Of a stretch of DNA of 64,000 bases, positions 1-10,458 are shown one piece after another. Positions within the stretch are counted from its first letter, which is position 1; the number at the start of each line of letters is the position of its first letter. Source of the DNA: Hydrogenothermaceae bacterium (lineage in GTDB: Bacteria > Aquificota > Aquificia > Aquificales > Hydrogenothermaceae); the NCBI GenBank assembly GCA_026418455.1, contig JAOABH010000008.1:1-64000 (forward strand), read 5' to 3'. Under the pieces are notes generated by a model that was not told where the DNA came from, made no database searches, and saw only the letters and a program-made list of their open reading frames with translations. Position numbers and translations under genes: made by a program.

Positions 1-108
1 TAGCGGTGGGGAAACACCCGGTTTCCATTCCGAACCCGGCAGTTAAGCCCACCAGCGCCCATGATACTGGCTGCGAGAGCGGTCGGGAAAGTAGGTCGAT
101 GCCAGGGG
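1..108 (+). rRNA. rrf: 5S ribosomal RNA, 5' truncated by window edge
   Basis: Conserved 5S core: 'ggtttccattccgaacccggcagttaagcc...ccagcgcccatgatactggctgcgagagcggtcgggaaagtaggtcgatgccaggg'. Confidence 0.93.
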
Positions 109-270
109 CTTTTATATCTTCTATACCCCCTATATCTCTATCCCATATTAAATTCTTCGTTAAGTTCTTATTTTCAAATCTTATTTCATACTTTTTAACT
201 TAAATTTTCTCAATTTTTATTAACAAAGTTTTACAGGATACGGTAAAAGTAATATAGTATAATTTTATTT

Positions 271-1131
271 ATGATTTTAGAGTATTTACAGAAGCAGGTG
301 GATTTTTTTAATAAGAAAATAGGAGATTTTATACCTTCCGGTGAGCCTAAAATTTTGTTTGATGCTATGAGGTATAGTCTTACTGCCGGAGGAAAGCGTA
401 TAAGACCTATTCTTGTAGTTGAATCTGCTAAATCTGTTAAACCTGGCATAGATATAAACACTTTTATAGAGATACCTGTTGCCTGTGAGTTTATTCATAC
501 TTATTCTCTGATACACGATGATCTTCCAGCAATGGATGATGATGATTTTAGGAGAGGTAAGCCAACCTGCCACAAAGTTTTTGGAGAAGCTATGGCTATT
601 CTTGCTGGAGATGGTCTTCTTACTCATGCTTTTAATCTGATTTCTTTAAATAAATTTTTAGAATCAGAAAAATTAATTAGAATTATTAATATACTTTCTG
701 AAAAGGTTGGTATCTATGGTATGGTTGCTGGACAGGCTGCAGATATGGATAAGAATTTTAGAGATGTTGAGTTTATACATACACACAAAACAGCCAAATT
801 TATAGAAGCTTGCTGTGAGATTGGTGGAGTAATTGGGTCTGCAGACGAGAGCCAGATTAAATATTTAAGAGATTATGGATACGCTATAGGAATGGCTTTT
901 CAGATATGGGATGATGTTTTAGATGAGATAGGAGAGGAAGAAAAATTAGGAAAAAAAGCTCACAAAGATAAAGAAAAAGATAAAATCACTTATCCTTTAG
1001 TTTACGGAGTTGAAAGATCAAAAGAGATGGCAAGAAATTATGTGGAAAAGGCTATAACTTCGTTGAAAGATATTCCAAATAGAGATATATTGGTAAATAT
1101 TGCTAAATTCATCATAAGTAGAGAGGTGTAG
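271..1131 (+). CDS. ispA: Polyprenyl (farnesyl/geranylgeranyl) diphosphate synthase
   Basis: Trans-prenyltransferase motifs: GGKRIRP, HDDLPAMDDDDFRRGKPT, FQIWDDVLD. Confidence 0.9.
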   Translation: MILEYLQKQVDFFNKKIGDFIPSGEPKILFDAMRYSLTAGGKRIRPILVVESAKSVKPGIDINTFIEIPVACEFIHTYSLIHDDLPAMDDDDFRRGKPTCHKVFGEAMAILAGDGLLTHAFNLISLNKFLESEKLIRIINILSEKVGIYGMVAGQAADMDKNFRDVEFIHTHKTAKFIEACCEIGGVIGSADESQIKYLRDYGYAIGMAFQIWDDVLDEIGEEEKLGKKAHKDKEKDKITYPLVYGVERSKEMARNYVEKAITSLKDIPNRDILVNIAKFIISREV

Positions 1132-1509
1132 ATGAAATACGGAGAGAAAGAGATATTTGAATCAAAATTAGAACCTTGGCCAAATCCTTATCCAGAAAGA
1201 AATTACACGATAGATATAACTTTTCCGGAGTTTTCTTGCTTATGTCCAAGATCCGGTTATCCTGACTATGCAACTATAAAGATTATATATATTCCTGATC
1301 AGTATATTGTGGAGTTAAAATCTCTCAAACTTTATCTTAATAAATATAGAAATCAATATATATCTCACGAAGAGGCAACAAATAAGATATATGAAGATTT
1401 ATTTAACCTTTTAAAGCCAAGAAAACTTGAAGTTATAGGTGATTGGAACCCAAGAGGTAATGTTAAAACAGTAATAAAAGTATCTTCTGAAGATAATAAT
1501 AAAGCTTAA
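1132..1509 (+). CDS. queF: NADPH-dependent 7-cyano-7-deazaguanine (preQ0) reductase
   Basis: Short Que[45 protein letters not shown]. Confidence 0.93.
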   Translation: MKYGEKEIFESKLEPWPNPYPERNYTIDITFPEFSCLCPRSGYPDYATIKIIYIPDQYIVELKSLKLYLNKYRNQYISHEEATNKIYEDLFNLLKPRKLEVIGDWNPRGNVKTVIKVSSEDNNKA

Positions 1510-2435
1510 CTACTTAGGATTTTTTCCAATATCTGTTTACCTCCCATATCTAACAGTCTGTTAGCTAACCTTTCTCCTACCTCTTTTGCCTGTTTTATTG
1601 GATTATCGGAAAGATTCTCTTCTAATCTATCTTTATAAAACTCCTTTCCTTCTAAATCTGCTATGTATCCCACTATACATATCTTATTCTCCTTTATCTC
1701 ACAGTAAGAACCTAATGGAACTTGACAACCTCCTTCAAGGGTTGCAAGGAAAGACCTTTCAGCTGTTGCACGAATAAAACTTTCCATATTGTTTAGAAAA
1801 GAGATTGTATCTAAAACTTTTACATCATCTAATCTTGCTTCAATTCCTAAGAAACCTTGACACACAGCCGGAATCATCTCTTCTGGAGAGAATTTATACT
1901 TTACCACATCTTCTAATCCAAGTCTTTTTAGTCCAGCATAAGCCAGTATAATTGCGTCGAATTGTCCCTCTTGAAGTTTTCTAATCCTTGTATCTACATT
2001 TCCCCTTAGGTCAACTATCTCAACATTTGGATTTAATCTTAGAGCTTGGGATTTTCTCCTTAAACTACTTGTCCCTAAAATAGCAGCTGAAGGCATCTCA
2101 TCTAAAGAGTTGTATTTAACTGATACAAATGCGTCAAAAGGGTCTTCTCTAAGTGGAATTGCAACTATCCCAAGACCTTCCGGAAGTTTTGTTGGGACAT
2201 CTTTAAGTGAATGAACAGCTATATCAATTTCTCCCCTTATCATAGCATCTTCTATCTCTTTTACAAACAGACCTTTCCCTCCTATTTTTGCAAGAGGAAC
2301 ATCTAATATCTTATCTCCCTGTGTAGTTATCTGGATAATCTCTACTTCTATATTTCTTTCTCTAAGTTTTTCTGCTATAAAGTTTGTTTGCCACATAGCC
2401 AATTTACTTTTTCTTGTTCCGATTCTTATCTTCAA
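1506..2435 (-). CDS. hemC: Hydroxymethylbilane synthase (porphobilinogen deaminase)
   Basis: [44 protein letters not shown] cofactor motif. Confidence 0.96.
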   Translation of the reverse strand: MKIRIGTRKSKLAMWQTNFIAEKLRERNIEVEIIQITTQGDKILDVPLAKIGGKGLFVKEIEDAMIRGEIDIAVHSLKDVPTKLPEGLGIVAIPLREDPFDAFVSVKYNSLDEMPSAAILGTSSLRRKSQALRLNPNVEIVDLRGNVDTRIRKLQEGQFDAIILAYAGLKRLGLEDVVKYKFSPEEMIPAVCQGFLGIEARLDDVKVLDTISFLNNMESFIRATAERSFLATLEGGCQVPLGSYCEIKENKICIVGYIADLEGKEFYKDRLEENLSDNPIKQAKEVGERLANRLLDMGGKQILEKILSS

Positions 2436-2445
2436 ACTTCACTCC

Positions 2446-3912
2446 TTAAAAAGATGTTATTGGATCTTCTTCAATTTTTCTATAATTTTTAAGAACATAA
2501 ATATAGTAATCTTTAACAAACTCTCCTCTATATTTTACCTTATATACAAACTCTTTTGAAATCTCATCAAATCCATTTTTAACTCTGTCTGTTATAGGAT
2601 GGTCTGCAACATATATACCGAAGTATCCTTTATTTTCAAATTTTGATACACCTTCCCAAAGGTCAAACTGATTCATCCTCCTATCTATCCGAACACAGTA
2701 AGTTTGCGGATTCCCTCTAACATAAAAGGCTAACTCTGAGGATATATGGTATGAATCTGAAAATATAAAGTATTTTGTTGTATTTAGATTTATAATCTCT
2801 CCATAGACAACTTCTCCCATGTCCTTCCATCCTACCAATCTTTTCGTTGGGTCTTTTTTGGGAGGAAGTATATGTGTTAAACTGACTTTATCTAAAATAG
2901 GTGTATAAAAAAGTATTATCACTCCTAAGGTGGATAAAAACATAGGAATAATAGCCTTTTTCAGGTGATATTTGTATATATAGTAAGCTGTCAATATATA
3001 CAGAGAAACATATGCAAAGGCAGGCCAGTTAGCTTCCACATTCTTTTTTAATGATATAAACATAAAAAAAGAAAAAATCACAACTCCATTTAAGGAGAGA
3101 TATATCAGTTTTTCATCTTTATCTTTAAAAGATCTGTAAATGGCATAAACCATAAATGGAAACAAAAATGGTGAATTTATACCTATCTGACCTAATATAT
3201 AATCTCCTAAATGTTTTAAGTTTATTACAGAGTTTTCGGTTGCTCCTGCAAGTTTTCCTACATGTTTAAAGCTAACAAAATCATTTACTATATTCCAGTA
3301 AATTATAGGCAGTGTGAATAATCCAGCTATTGAGATAGATATGTATAACCATTTTTCTTTAAATATTTCTCTTTTAAACAGAAGAATGTATATAAAAGCA
3401 GGTATTAAAAATAAAACTGCGGAAAACTTTGAGTAAAAAGCTAAGCCTCCAAAAATTCCGGTTAATATCCAATCTGTAGATTTACCACTATTTACAGCTT
3501 TATAAAAAAAACATATAAGTAGAAGATAAAAAAATGCTAAGGGGGTATCTGTAAGAAATATTATAGATGCTATCTCATAGGTAGGTATAAAGTATATAAA
3601 GATGGAACTAAAAAATGCTAATCTTTCATCTTTAAACATATATTTTGTAAATAGATATACGGCAACTGCAGTTAGAAAACCTAAAATTATGGCGTTTATC
3701 CTTACACCTATCTCTGTATCTCCTAAAATTGATGTAGAGATAAAATTTAGATAGGCTATCAAAGGTGGTTTTGAGTAATAAGATAGGTCTAAATGTTTTG
3801 ACCATAACCAGTATTGAGCTTCTTCTGTTGAAAGGTCTATATCTCTGTAAAGGACATATAAAACTCTTAAAACAGCTACTATTATGTGAAATAGAAGAAC
3901 TTTTTTAAACAT
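2446..3912 (-). CDS. Multi-TM glycosyltransferase, family 39 / ArnT-PMT-like
   Basis: N-terminal acidic loop (STEEAQYWLWSKHLDLSYYSKPPLIAYL), many TM helices. Confidence 0.82.
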   Translation of the reverse strand: MFKKVLLFHIIVAVLRVLYVLYRDIDLSTEEAQYWLWSKHLDLSYYSKPPLIAYLNFISTSILGDTEIGVRINAIILGFLTAVAVYLFTKYMFKDERLAFFSSIFIYFIPTYEIASIIFLTDTPLAFFYLLLICFFYKAVNSGKSTDWILTGIFGGLAFYSKFSAVLFLIPAFIYILLFKREIFKEKWLYISISIAGLFTLPIIYWNIVNDFVSFKHVGKLAGATENSVINLKHLGDYILGQIGINSPFLFPFMVYAIYRSFKDKDEKLIYLSLNGVVIFSFFMFISLKKNVEANWPAFAYVSLYILTAYYIYKYHLKKAIIPMFLSTLGVIILFYTPILDKVSLTHILPPKKDPTKRLVGWKDMGEVVYGEIINLNTTKYFIFSDSYHISSELAFYVRGNPQTYCVRIDRRMNQFDLWEGVSKFENKGYFGIYVADHPITDRVKNGFDEISKEFVYKVKYRGEFVKDYYIYVLKNYRKIEEDPITSF

Positions 3913-4941
3913 TTAAAAAATAGCCCAGCCTTTTGGTATAAAAATCTCACTGTATTTTCTAATAGCAAATCTATCTGTCATTCCGGCAACATAGTCAACT
4001 GCTGCTTGAACTGACTCGTAGTTTCCCCATAGTTTAAGATATGTTTCATAGTTTGGTATTTCGTAAGGATTTTGAGCATAATACTCAAATAGTGCCTTAA
4101 CTATACCTTTAGCTTTGTCTACTTCCTTTGTTACAACCGGAGAGTAGTATACCTTTTCATACATAAAATCTCTTAAACTATATAAAGCTTCATAAATCTG
4201 TGAATCCATTAGTATGTGGCTGTAATTGGTTTTTATAGTTTCTTCTACTGTACTGATTACCAATGTGGTTATTCTTTCAGATTTGGTTTTGCCAAGGATA
4301 TTTATAACATTCTGTGGAATATCTGACTCTTTTATTATTCCGGCTCTTATGGCATCTTCAAGGTCGTGATTTATATAAGCTATTTTGTCTGATATTCTGA
4401 CTATTTCTCCTTCCAATGTTTTCGGCATTCCACTGTCTGATATTAAAGGAGATTTCCCTTTACTGTGTTTTAATATTCCATCTTTTACTTCCTGTGTTAG
4501 GTTTAGTCCTTTTCCGTTGTTTTCTAACTTCTCTATAACTCTTAAACTGTGTCTTGCATGATGATAGCTACCGTTTTCTTTTAAAATAAACTCTCCAGCG
4601 TGTCCAAAAGGTGTGTGTCCCAAGTCATGTCCTAAGGCTATGGCTTCTGTTAAATCTTCGTTCAGTCTTAAAGATCTTGCTATTGTCCTTGATATCTGAG
4701 AAACTTCAAGGGTATGGGTTAACCTTGTCCTGTAATGGTCTGCTTCTGGAGATAGGAATACCTGAGTTTTATGTTTCAATCTTCTAAAAGCTTTACTATG
4801 TATTATCCTGTCTCTATCTCTTTGAAATTTTGTTCTTAAAGGACACTCTTCCTCCGGAGTGTCCCTTTTTGCTTCTCTACTTTTTGAAGCTCTTGGATTA
4901 AGTGTTTTATACTCTAAATCTTCTAATTTTTCTCTTATCAT
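3913..4941 (-). CDS. dgt: dGTP triphosphohydrolase-like HD-domain protein
   Basis: RDRDRIIHSKAFRRLKHKTQVF, RTRLTHTLEVSQISRTIAR, ALGHDLGHTPFGHAGE. Confidence 0.92.
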   Translation of the reverse strand: MIREKLEDLEYKTLNPRASKSREAKRDTPEEECPLRTKFQRDRDRIIHSKAFRRLKHKTQVFLSPEADHYRTRLTHTLEVSQISRTIARSLRLNEDLTEAIALGHDLGHTPFGHAGEFILKENGSYHHARHSLRVIEKLENNGKGLNLTQEVKDGILKHSKGKSPLISDSGMPKTLEGEIVRISDKIAYINHDLEDAIRAGIIKESDIPQNVINILGKTKSERITTLVISTVEETIKTNYSHILMDSQIYEALYSLRDFMYEKVYYSPVVTKEVDKAKGIVKALFEYYAQNPYEIPNYETYLKLWGNYESVQAAVDYVAGMTDRFAIRKYSEIFIPKGWAIF

Positions 4942-5951
4942 ATTAGGCCATACTTTACAAGAAGCTCCGCTATCTGAACTGCATTTGTTGCAGCACCTTT
5001 TCTAAGGTTATCTCCAACTATCCACATAGATAATCCATTTTCAAATCCGGCATCTTTTCTTATTCTTCCTACAAAAACATCATCTTTACCGGCAATCTCT
5101 ATAGGTACCGGATAAACGTTATTGATAGGATCATCTTCTACTACTACTCCCGGAGCTTTTATAAGGATATCTCTTGCTTCCTCTGCTGTTATAGGTTCTT
5201 CTGTCTCTATTGTTACAACTTCACTATGTCCTACGAAAACTGGGACTCTAACACAAGTTGGAGACACTTTTATATCCGGCTCATGCATAATTTTTCTTGT
5301 CTCATTTATCATCTTCATCTCTTCTTTGGTATATCCATTTGGTTCAAAGTTATCTATTCTTGGAATAACATTAAAAGCTATATGGTGAGGCAGAGCCTGG
5401 GGATAGTAGTACTTTCCTTCAAAGAATGCCTTTGTTTCATTTTCTAAATCTTGTATTGCTGTTGCACCTGCTCCGGAAACTGCCTGATAAGTTGCTACTA
5501 TTATCCTTTTTATCTTTTTTGCTTTATGTATAGGATATAATGCTACGACCATCTGTATTGTTGAACAGTTTGGGTTTGCTATTATACCTTTATGCCATTT
5601 AACATCTTCTGGATTTACTTCAGGGACTACTAAAGGAACATCTGGGTCCATCCTAAAAGCCGAGCTGTTATCTATGACAACAGCTCCTTTAGATACTGCA
5701 ACAGGAGCCCACTTTTTACTTCTATCACCTCCGGCGGAAAATAGAGCGATATCTACACCTTCAAAAGCTTTTTCCGATACAGCTTCTACTTTGTACTTAA
5801 CACCGCAATACTCTACTTCTTTTCCTGCAGATCTCTCAGATGCCAAAAACTTTATCTCATTTATAGGAAAATTTCTCTCTTCCAAAACTTTTATCATAGT
5901 TTGACCTACAGCTCCGGTCGCTCCCAGTATGGCAACATTGTAACTTTTCAT
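4938..5951 (-). CDS. asd: Aspartate-semialdehyde dehydrogenase
   Basis: VAILGATGAVGQTMIKVLEERNFP, PNCSTIQMVVAL, full-length Asd architecture. Confidence 0.96.
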   Translation of the reverse strand: MKSYNVAILGATGAVGQTMIKVLEERNFPINEIKFLASERSAGKEVEYCGVKYKVEAVSEKAFEGVDIALFSAGGDRSKKWAPVAVSKGAVVIDNSSAFRMDPDVPLVVPEVNPEDVKWHKGIIANPNCSTIQMVVALYPIHKAKKIKRIIVATYQAVSGAGATAIQDLENETKAFFEGKYYYPQALPHHIAFNVIPRIDNFEPNGYTKEEMKMINETRKIMHEPDIKVSPTCVRVPVFVGHSEVVTIETEEPITAEEARDILIKAPGVVVEDDPINNVYPVPIEIAGKDDVFVGRIRKDAGFENGLSMWIVGDNLRKGAATNAVQIAELLVKYGLI

Positions 5952-6021
5952 AAATGCCTCCTTTTTGAAAAATGTTATAAAATATTTTATCCCATATTTG
6001 ATAAACTTTTATGAGGTTTTT

Positions 6022-6216
6022 ATGAAAAAATTACTGAAAAACCCGGTTTTTATCACCGTTTTACTTACTTCATTTATGGGATTACCTTTTGTTGCTCTTA
6101 TGTTTGATAAATTTTTACTTAAATTAGAGAGTCCTATGATTTTTATGGCTGAGATGAGTATAATAACCTTAGGAATAACTTCTGCGGTTATAATTTTATA
6201 CTTCATATTTAAGTAG
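6022..6216 (+). CDS. Small two-helix membrane protein, unknown function
   Basis: Internal ATG at 6022 preceded by 'atgagg'; two hydrophobic helices. The longer ORF starts at 5965. Confidence 0.5.
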   Translation: MKKLLKNPVFITVLLTSFMGLPFVALMFDKFLLKLESPMIFMAEMSIITLGITSAVIILYFIFK

Positions 6217-6226
6217 GAGGCGACAA

Positions 6227-6937
6227 ATGAGAAAATTTTTGATAGGTATTGTTTCGGTTACGGCTCTGTCTTCATGTGCATCTGAAGATAAGATAGTTAG
6301 CTTACAGAGAGAGCTTATATCTCTAAGAGAAGAGGTCAACCAACTTAAAGTTGATAACCAAGCTAACAAAAGTAGTATTGAGAACCTAAACAGTAGGATT
6401 GATAAATTATCAAAAGTTGTCTCCGAGAATAGTATAGAGATAGAGAAACTAAAAGTTTCAAAATCTTCTACTTTTGCTCCTCCACCACCACCTCCTCCAT
6501 CACCTCAACAGCTTCCCAGAGAAAGTAAGGAGCAGGTATCTATTCCTTCTGATGAGAAAGGTCTATACCAGTATGCTCTTGATTTATACTACAAGGGAAA
6601 TTACGAAGAAGCAAGAAAGTATTTTGTTGAGTTTTTAAAGAAGTATCCGGACTCTGATTTGTACGGAAATGCTGTATTCTGGGCTGGACAGACTTTTTAC
6701 GCAGAGAGAAAGTTTAAGGATGCAATAGAGATATTTAATGCTTTAATATCAAAGTGTGATGAAGGGAAGATAAAGAAATGTGTAAAGTATCCAGATGCTA
6801 TGTTAAAGATAGGGTTTGGTTATATAGAACTTGGGGATGTTGAGAAAGGTAAGGAGTATCTTAATGATTTAGTTAAAAGATATCCGGACTCTGATCCAGC
6901 ACAACTTGCAAAGAAAAAGCTGGAGGTATTAAGGTAG
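6227..6937 (+). CDS. CpoB/YbgF-like envelope lipoprotein with coiled coil and TPR repeats
   Basis: Lipobox LSSC, coiled coil, Pro-rich linker, TPRs (GLYQYALDLYYKGNYEEARKYFVEFLKKYPDS). Confidence 0.82.
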   Translation: MRKFLIGIVSVTALSSCASEDKIVSLQRELISLREEVNQLKVDNQANKSSIENLNSRIDKLSKVVSENSIEIEKLKVSKSSTFAPPPPPPPSPQQLPRESKEQVSIPSDEKGLYQYALDLYYKGNYEEARKYFVEFLKKYPDSDLYGNAVFWAGQTFYAERKFKDAIEIFNALISKCDEGKIKKCVKYPDAMLKIGFGYIELGDVEKGKEYLNDLVKRYPDSDPAQLAKKKLEVLR

Positions 6938-7639
6938 TTGGAAAATCTATACAAGATACCACAACATGTTGCTTTCATAATGGATGGTAATGGAAGATGG
7001 GCAAAAAGAAGAGGGTTAAGTAGGGTAGAGGGACACAGACAGGGGGTAGAAACCGTAGAGAGAGTTATAAGGTTCAGTAAAAAAGTGGGGATAAGATATC
7101 TCACACTTTTTGCCTTTTCTACGGAGAACTGGCAGAGACCAAAAGAAGAGGTTAATGCTATATTCTCCCTTCTAATTGAGTATATAAATACAAAAATTCC
7201 TTTTCTGAAGGATAACGATGTTAAGCTACTCTTTAGTGGAAGAAGAGAGGATCTGTCGGAAGATGTTTTAACAGCTATTAGGAAAGGAGAGGAAGAAACG
7301 AAAGAGGGAAAGAGTTTGACTGTTGTAGTAACGTTAAATTACAGTGGTAGAGCTGAGATAGTCGATGCTGTAAATAGGATAGTTAATGAAGGTAAGAAAT
7401 TTATAACAGAGGAAGATTTTAGAAACTATCTTTATATTCCGAACGTTCCAGATCCAGATTTGGTGATAAGGACAAGCGGAGAAGAGAGAATATCAAACTT
7501 CCTACTCTGGCAGATAGCTTACTCTGAACTTTACTTTACAGATGTGTTGTGGCCTGATTTTTCTGAGGAGGATTTTCTGAAGGCTCTGTATGAGTATCAG
7601 AGCAGAGAGAGAAGATTTGGAAGAGTTTTAGATGAATGA
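6938..7639 (+). CDS. uppS: Isoprenyl (undecaprenyl) diphosphate synthase
   Basis: HVAFIMDGNGRWAKRRGLSRVEGHRQG, RTSGEERISNFLLWQIAYSELYF; TTG start after GGAGG. Confidence 0.96.
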   Translation: MENLYKIPQHVAFIMDGNGRWAKRRGLSRVEGHRQGVETVERVIRFSKKVGIRYLTLFAFSTENWQRPKEEVNAIFSLLIEYINTKIPFLKDNDVKLLFSGRREDLSEDVLTAIRKGEEETKEGKSLTVVVTLNYSGRAEIVDAVNRIVNEGKKFITEEDFRNYLYIPNVPDPDLVIRTSGEERISNFLLWQIAYSELYFTDVLWPDFSEEDFLKALYEYQSRERRFGRVLDE

Positions 7640-8405
7640 TCTTTTAAAGAGATTTGTTTCTGCTTTAGTGTTAGCTGTTTTTGTTATATCTTCTATTATT
7701 TATCTTCCAGTTGATATGTTGAAGGTAGGGGTATCTTTAATCTCCGTTTTGGCTGTTTATGAACTTACCGGACTTTTAGAAGATAGATTTAAAGAGATTA
7801 AAAATCCTATTACACTTATAGTGGCATTTTTATCATCTCTATCTGTTCTTTTTGTTGATATATGGCTATCTATCTTTATTATAACCTTATACAGTTTTTA
7901 CATAGGTCATAGATTTTGGAATCTATCCTATACAGTAAACTCAGTATTTATACTTTTCTACGGAGTTTTTTTTGTCTCTTCTATGGGTATCATTTTACAG
8001 ATTGATAAATACCTAATTTTCTTGCTGTTTGCAGTTGTGTGGGTTGGGGATACTGTTGCTTATTTTGTAGGTAAAACTTTAGGAAAACATAAAATGGCTC
8101 CTAAACTCTCTCCGAAAAAAACTTGGGAGGGAGCTGTTGGTAGTTTCTTTGGGTCTGTTGTTGCCGGATCCATATTTATATATTACTTTCACTACAACTA
8201 TCTATATTTAATTCCTGTAATACTATCAGCATTTTTACTTCAAGTTGGAGACCTTTTTGAAAGTTTTATAAAGAGGCAGGTCAATAAAAAAGATGCCTCT
8301 AATCTTATCCCCGGACACGGTGGAATCTTAGACAGGATAGATTCTCTTATATTTGCCAGTGTGATTTTTGTGGTATGGGAGAAAGTTTTTTCTAAACTGG
8401 TTTAA
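7632..8405 (+). CDS. cdsA: Phosphatidate cytidylyltransferase
   Basis: C-terminal signature GDLFESFIKRQVNKKDASNLIPGHGGILDRIDSL. Confidence 0.95.
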   Translation: MNDLLKRFVSALVLAVFVISSIIYLPVDMLKVGVSLISVLAVYELTGLLEDRFKEIKNPITLIVAFLSSLSVLFVDIWLSIFIITLYSFYIGHRFWNLSYTVNSVFILFYGVFFVSSMGIILQIDKYLIFLLFAVVWVGDTVAYFVGKTLGKHKMAPKLSPKKTWEGAVGSFFGSVVAGSIFIYYFHYNYLYLIPVILSAFLLQVGDLFESFIKRQVNKKDASNLIPGHGGILDRIDSLIFASVIFVVWEKVFSKLV

Positions 8406-10458
8406 CAAAAGATAGGTCTATTGTTTTTTCTCCGAATTTCTCAAATATTATCACTGCTCTCGTTTTAGAGATGGATTTTATAACTCCTTTTCCGAATACT
8501 TCATGTCTTACAAGCTGTCCTACTTTAAAATCAGATGGATCCGAAGGTTTAGAGGTTATAGCCATCTTTTTCTTAGGTTCTTGTAAAAACTCTTTTATCT
8601 CTTTTAAGAATCTTGAAGGTTTTGTTTCAACAGGTTTATTTGAAAAACTGTGTCTTGTCTTTGAAAGAGTTAGATAAAGTTCTTCCTTTGCTCTTGTTAT
8701 GGCAACATAGAAAAGTCTTCTCTCCTCTTCCATCTGAGATACATCTTCAAAGGCTCTCCCACTTGGAAATATACCGTCTTCCAATCCGGCAACGAAGACA
8801 GTCCTAAATTCAAGTCCCTTTGCAGCATGAACTGTCATTATTTTTACACTGTTTTTATTATCTATGGTGTCTTGGGCTTGAGTTAGAGAGCTTTCCTCTA
8901 AGAATTCGTATACTGTTTTTCCTGATTTTACAGCTTCATCAATTGCAGATATAAGCTCATTTACGTTCTGTAATCTATCTTCCCAATCTTTCTCATACTC
9001 TTTCTGTAGATAACTTTCGTAATCTATCTCTTTTATAAGATTTCTTATCGTTAATACAGGGTCTAACTCTATGTTGTATTTAATATCATCTATCAACTCA
9101 ATATATTTCTGAGCCGAATGTTTCGCTTTAGATGACAGAGCTTTTAAAGAGTCATTTAGAGCCTGTATCCAGTCGTTTTTAAAGTTTAATTTTATCGTTT
9201 CTAACCCTTTCTCTCCTATACCTCTTGCTGGAGTTGTTATACTTCTCTCAAAAGATGCAAAATCTTTCGGGTTTATGGCAACTTTTATGTAAGAGAGTAT
9301 ATCTTTAACCTCTGCCCTTTCGTAGAATCTTAACCCTCCTACTATCTGGTAAGGTATTGAGTATCTCATCATAGCTTCTTCAAGGTTCCTTGTTAAAAAA
9401 GACATCCTTACGAGTATTGCAAAGTCTGAATAAGGTTGATTAGCTTCCTTTATAGTCCTTGCTATGAAGTTTGCTTCTTCTTTATCTGTTGAAAGTATCT
9501 TTAACTTTATATCCTCTCCTTCATCTTTGTCTGTCCAGAGCTGTAAAACTTTTGATCTCCATCTACCTGATGATTTTGATATAACAGCATTCGCACAGTC
9601 AAGTATCTTTTTTGTGCTTCTGTAATTTCTCTCAAGTTTTATAATCTTTGTGTTTGGAAAATCTTTTTCAAACTCCAATATATTTTCGGGAGTTGCTCCT
9701 CTCCATGTGTATATACACTGAGCTGGGTCTCCAACAACGGTCAAGTTATCTCTTCCGCCAACTAAAAGTTTTAGTAATGTGTGCTGAATTTTGTTTGTAT
9801 CTTGATACTCATCTACAAGTATGTAGTCAAACTTATTTTGCCATCTATCTAAAACTTCCTGATTTCTTTTAAAGAGTTTAACTGTTTTTGTAATTAAATC
9901 ATCAAAATCAAGAGCATTGGCATTTTTTAGTTCTTCTTCGTATCTATGGTATATTGATTTTATATGTGGATTTGTTAAACTGTAAAAATCTATGATCTCC
10001 TCCGAATCACTTTCCTGTTTTGCTTTTGAGATTATATCTTTGATCTTATCTGGTTTGAAACTCTCTTCACTTAAATTCAGGTCCTTAATAACCTTTTTTA
10101 TAACCTTTTTACTATCCTCTTCATCGTATATCACAAACTTTCTATCTAATCCTATGTTTTCTGCTTCTATTCTGAGTATCCTTGCACATAGACTATGGAA
10201 TGTCATTATCCAGTTCGGCTTTTCACCTAAGGCATGTTCTACCCTTTCCTTCATCTCATTTGCTGCTTTGTTTGTAAATGTGATGGCAAGTATTCTGTTT
10301 ATATTTATATCAAAATGTTTTACAAGATACATGATTTTATGGGTTATTACTTTCGTTTTTCCGGATCCTGCTCCAGCTAACACTAAAAGAGGAGTGCCAA
10401 AGTGAAGGACTGCTTCTCTTTGCCTCTCGTTTAATCCTTCAAGGATATCATCTAACAA
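8392..10458 (-). CDS. UvrD/PcrA-type ATP-dependent DNA helicase
   Basis: LNERQREAV, GAGSGKT, ILVDEYQDTN, GDPAQCIYTWRGA, VMTVHAAKGLEF, YVAITRAKEELYL. Confidence 0.95.
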   Translation of the reverse strand: MLDDILEGLNERQREAVLHFGTPLLVLAGAGSGKTKVITHKIMYLVKHFDININRILAITFTNKAANEMKERVEHALGEKPNWIMTFHSLCARILRIEAENIGLDRKFVIYDEEDSKKVIKKVIKDLNLSEESFKPDKIKDIISKAKQESDSEEIIDFYSLTNPHIKSIYHRYEEELKNANALDFDDLITKTVKLFKRNQEVLDRWQNKFDYILVDEYQDTNKIQHTLLKLLVGGRDNLTVVGDPAQCIYTWRGATPENILEFEKDFPNTKIIKLERNYRSTKKILDCANAVISKSSGRWRSKVLQLWTDKDEGEDIKLKILSTDKEEANFIARTIKEANQPYSDFAILVRMSFLTRNLEEAMMRYSIPYQIVGGLRFYERAEVKDILSYIKVAINPKDFASFERSITTPARGIGEKGLETIKLNFKNDWIQALNDSLKALSSKAKHSAQKYIELIDDIKYNIELDPVLTIRNLIKEIDYESYLQKEYEKDWEDRLQNVNELISAIDEAVKSGKTVYEFLEESSLTQAQDTIDNKNSVKIMTVHAAKGLEFRTVFVAGLEDGIFPSGRAFEDVSQMEEERRLFYVAITRAKEELYLTLSKTRHSFSNKPVETKPSRFLKEIKEFLQEPKKKMAITSKPSDPSDFKVGQLVRHEVFGKGVIKSISKTRAVIIFEKFGEKTIDLSFVKPV

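Noticed and set aside
6-203. 65-aa ORF at the left edge
   Set aside because: Lies in 5S rRNA and its downstream spacer.
286-627. 113-aa minus-strand ORF
   Set aside because: Antisense to ispA, with no SD or family motifs.
9992-10405. 137-aa plus-strand ORF
   Set aside because: Antisense to the UvrD-like helicase Walker A region.
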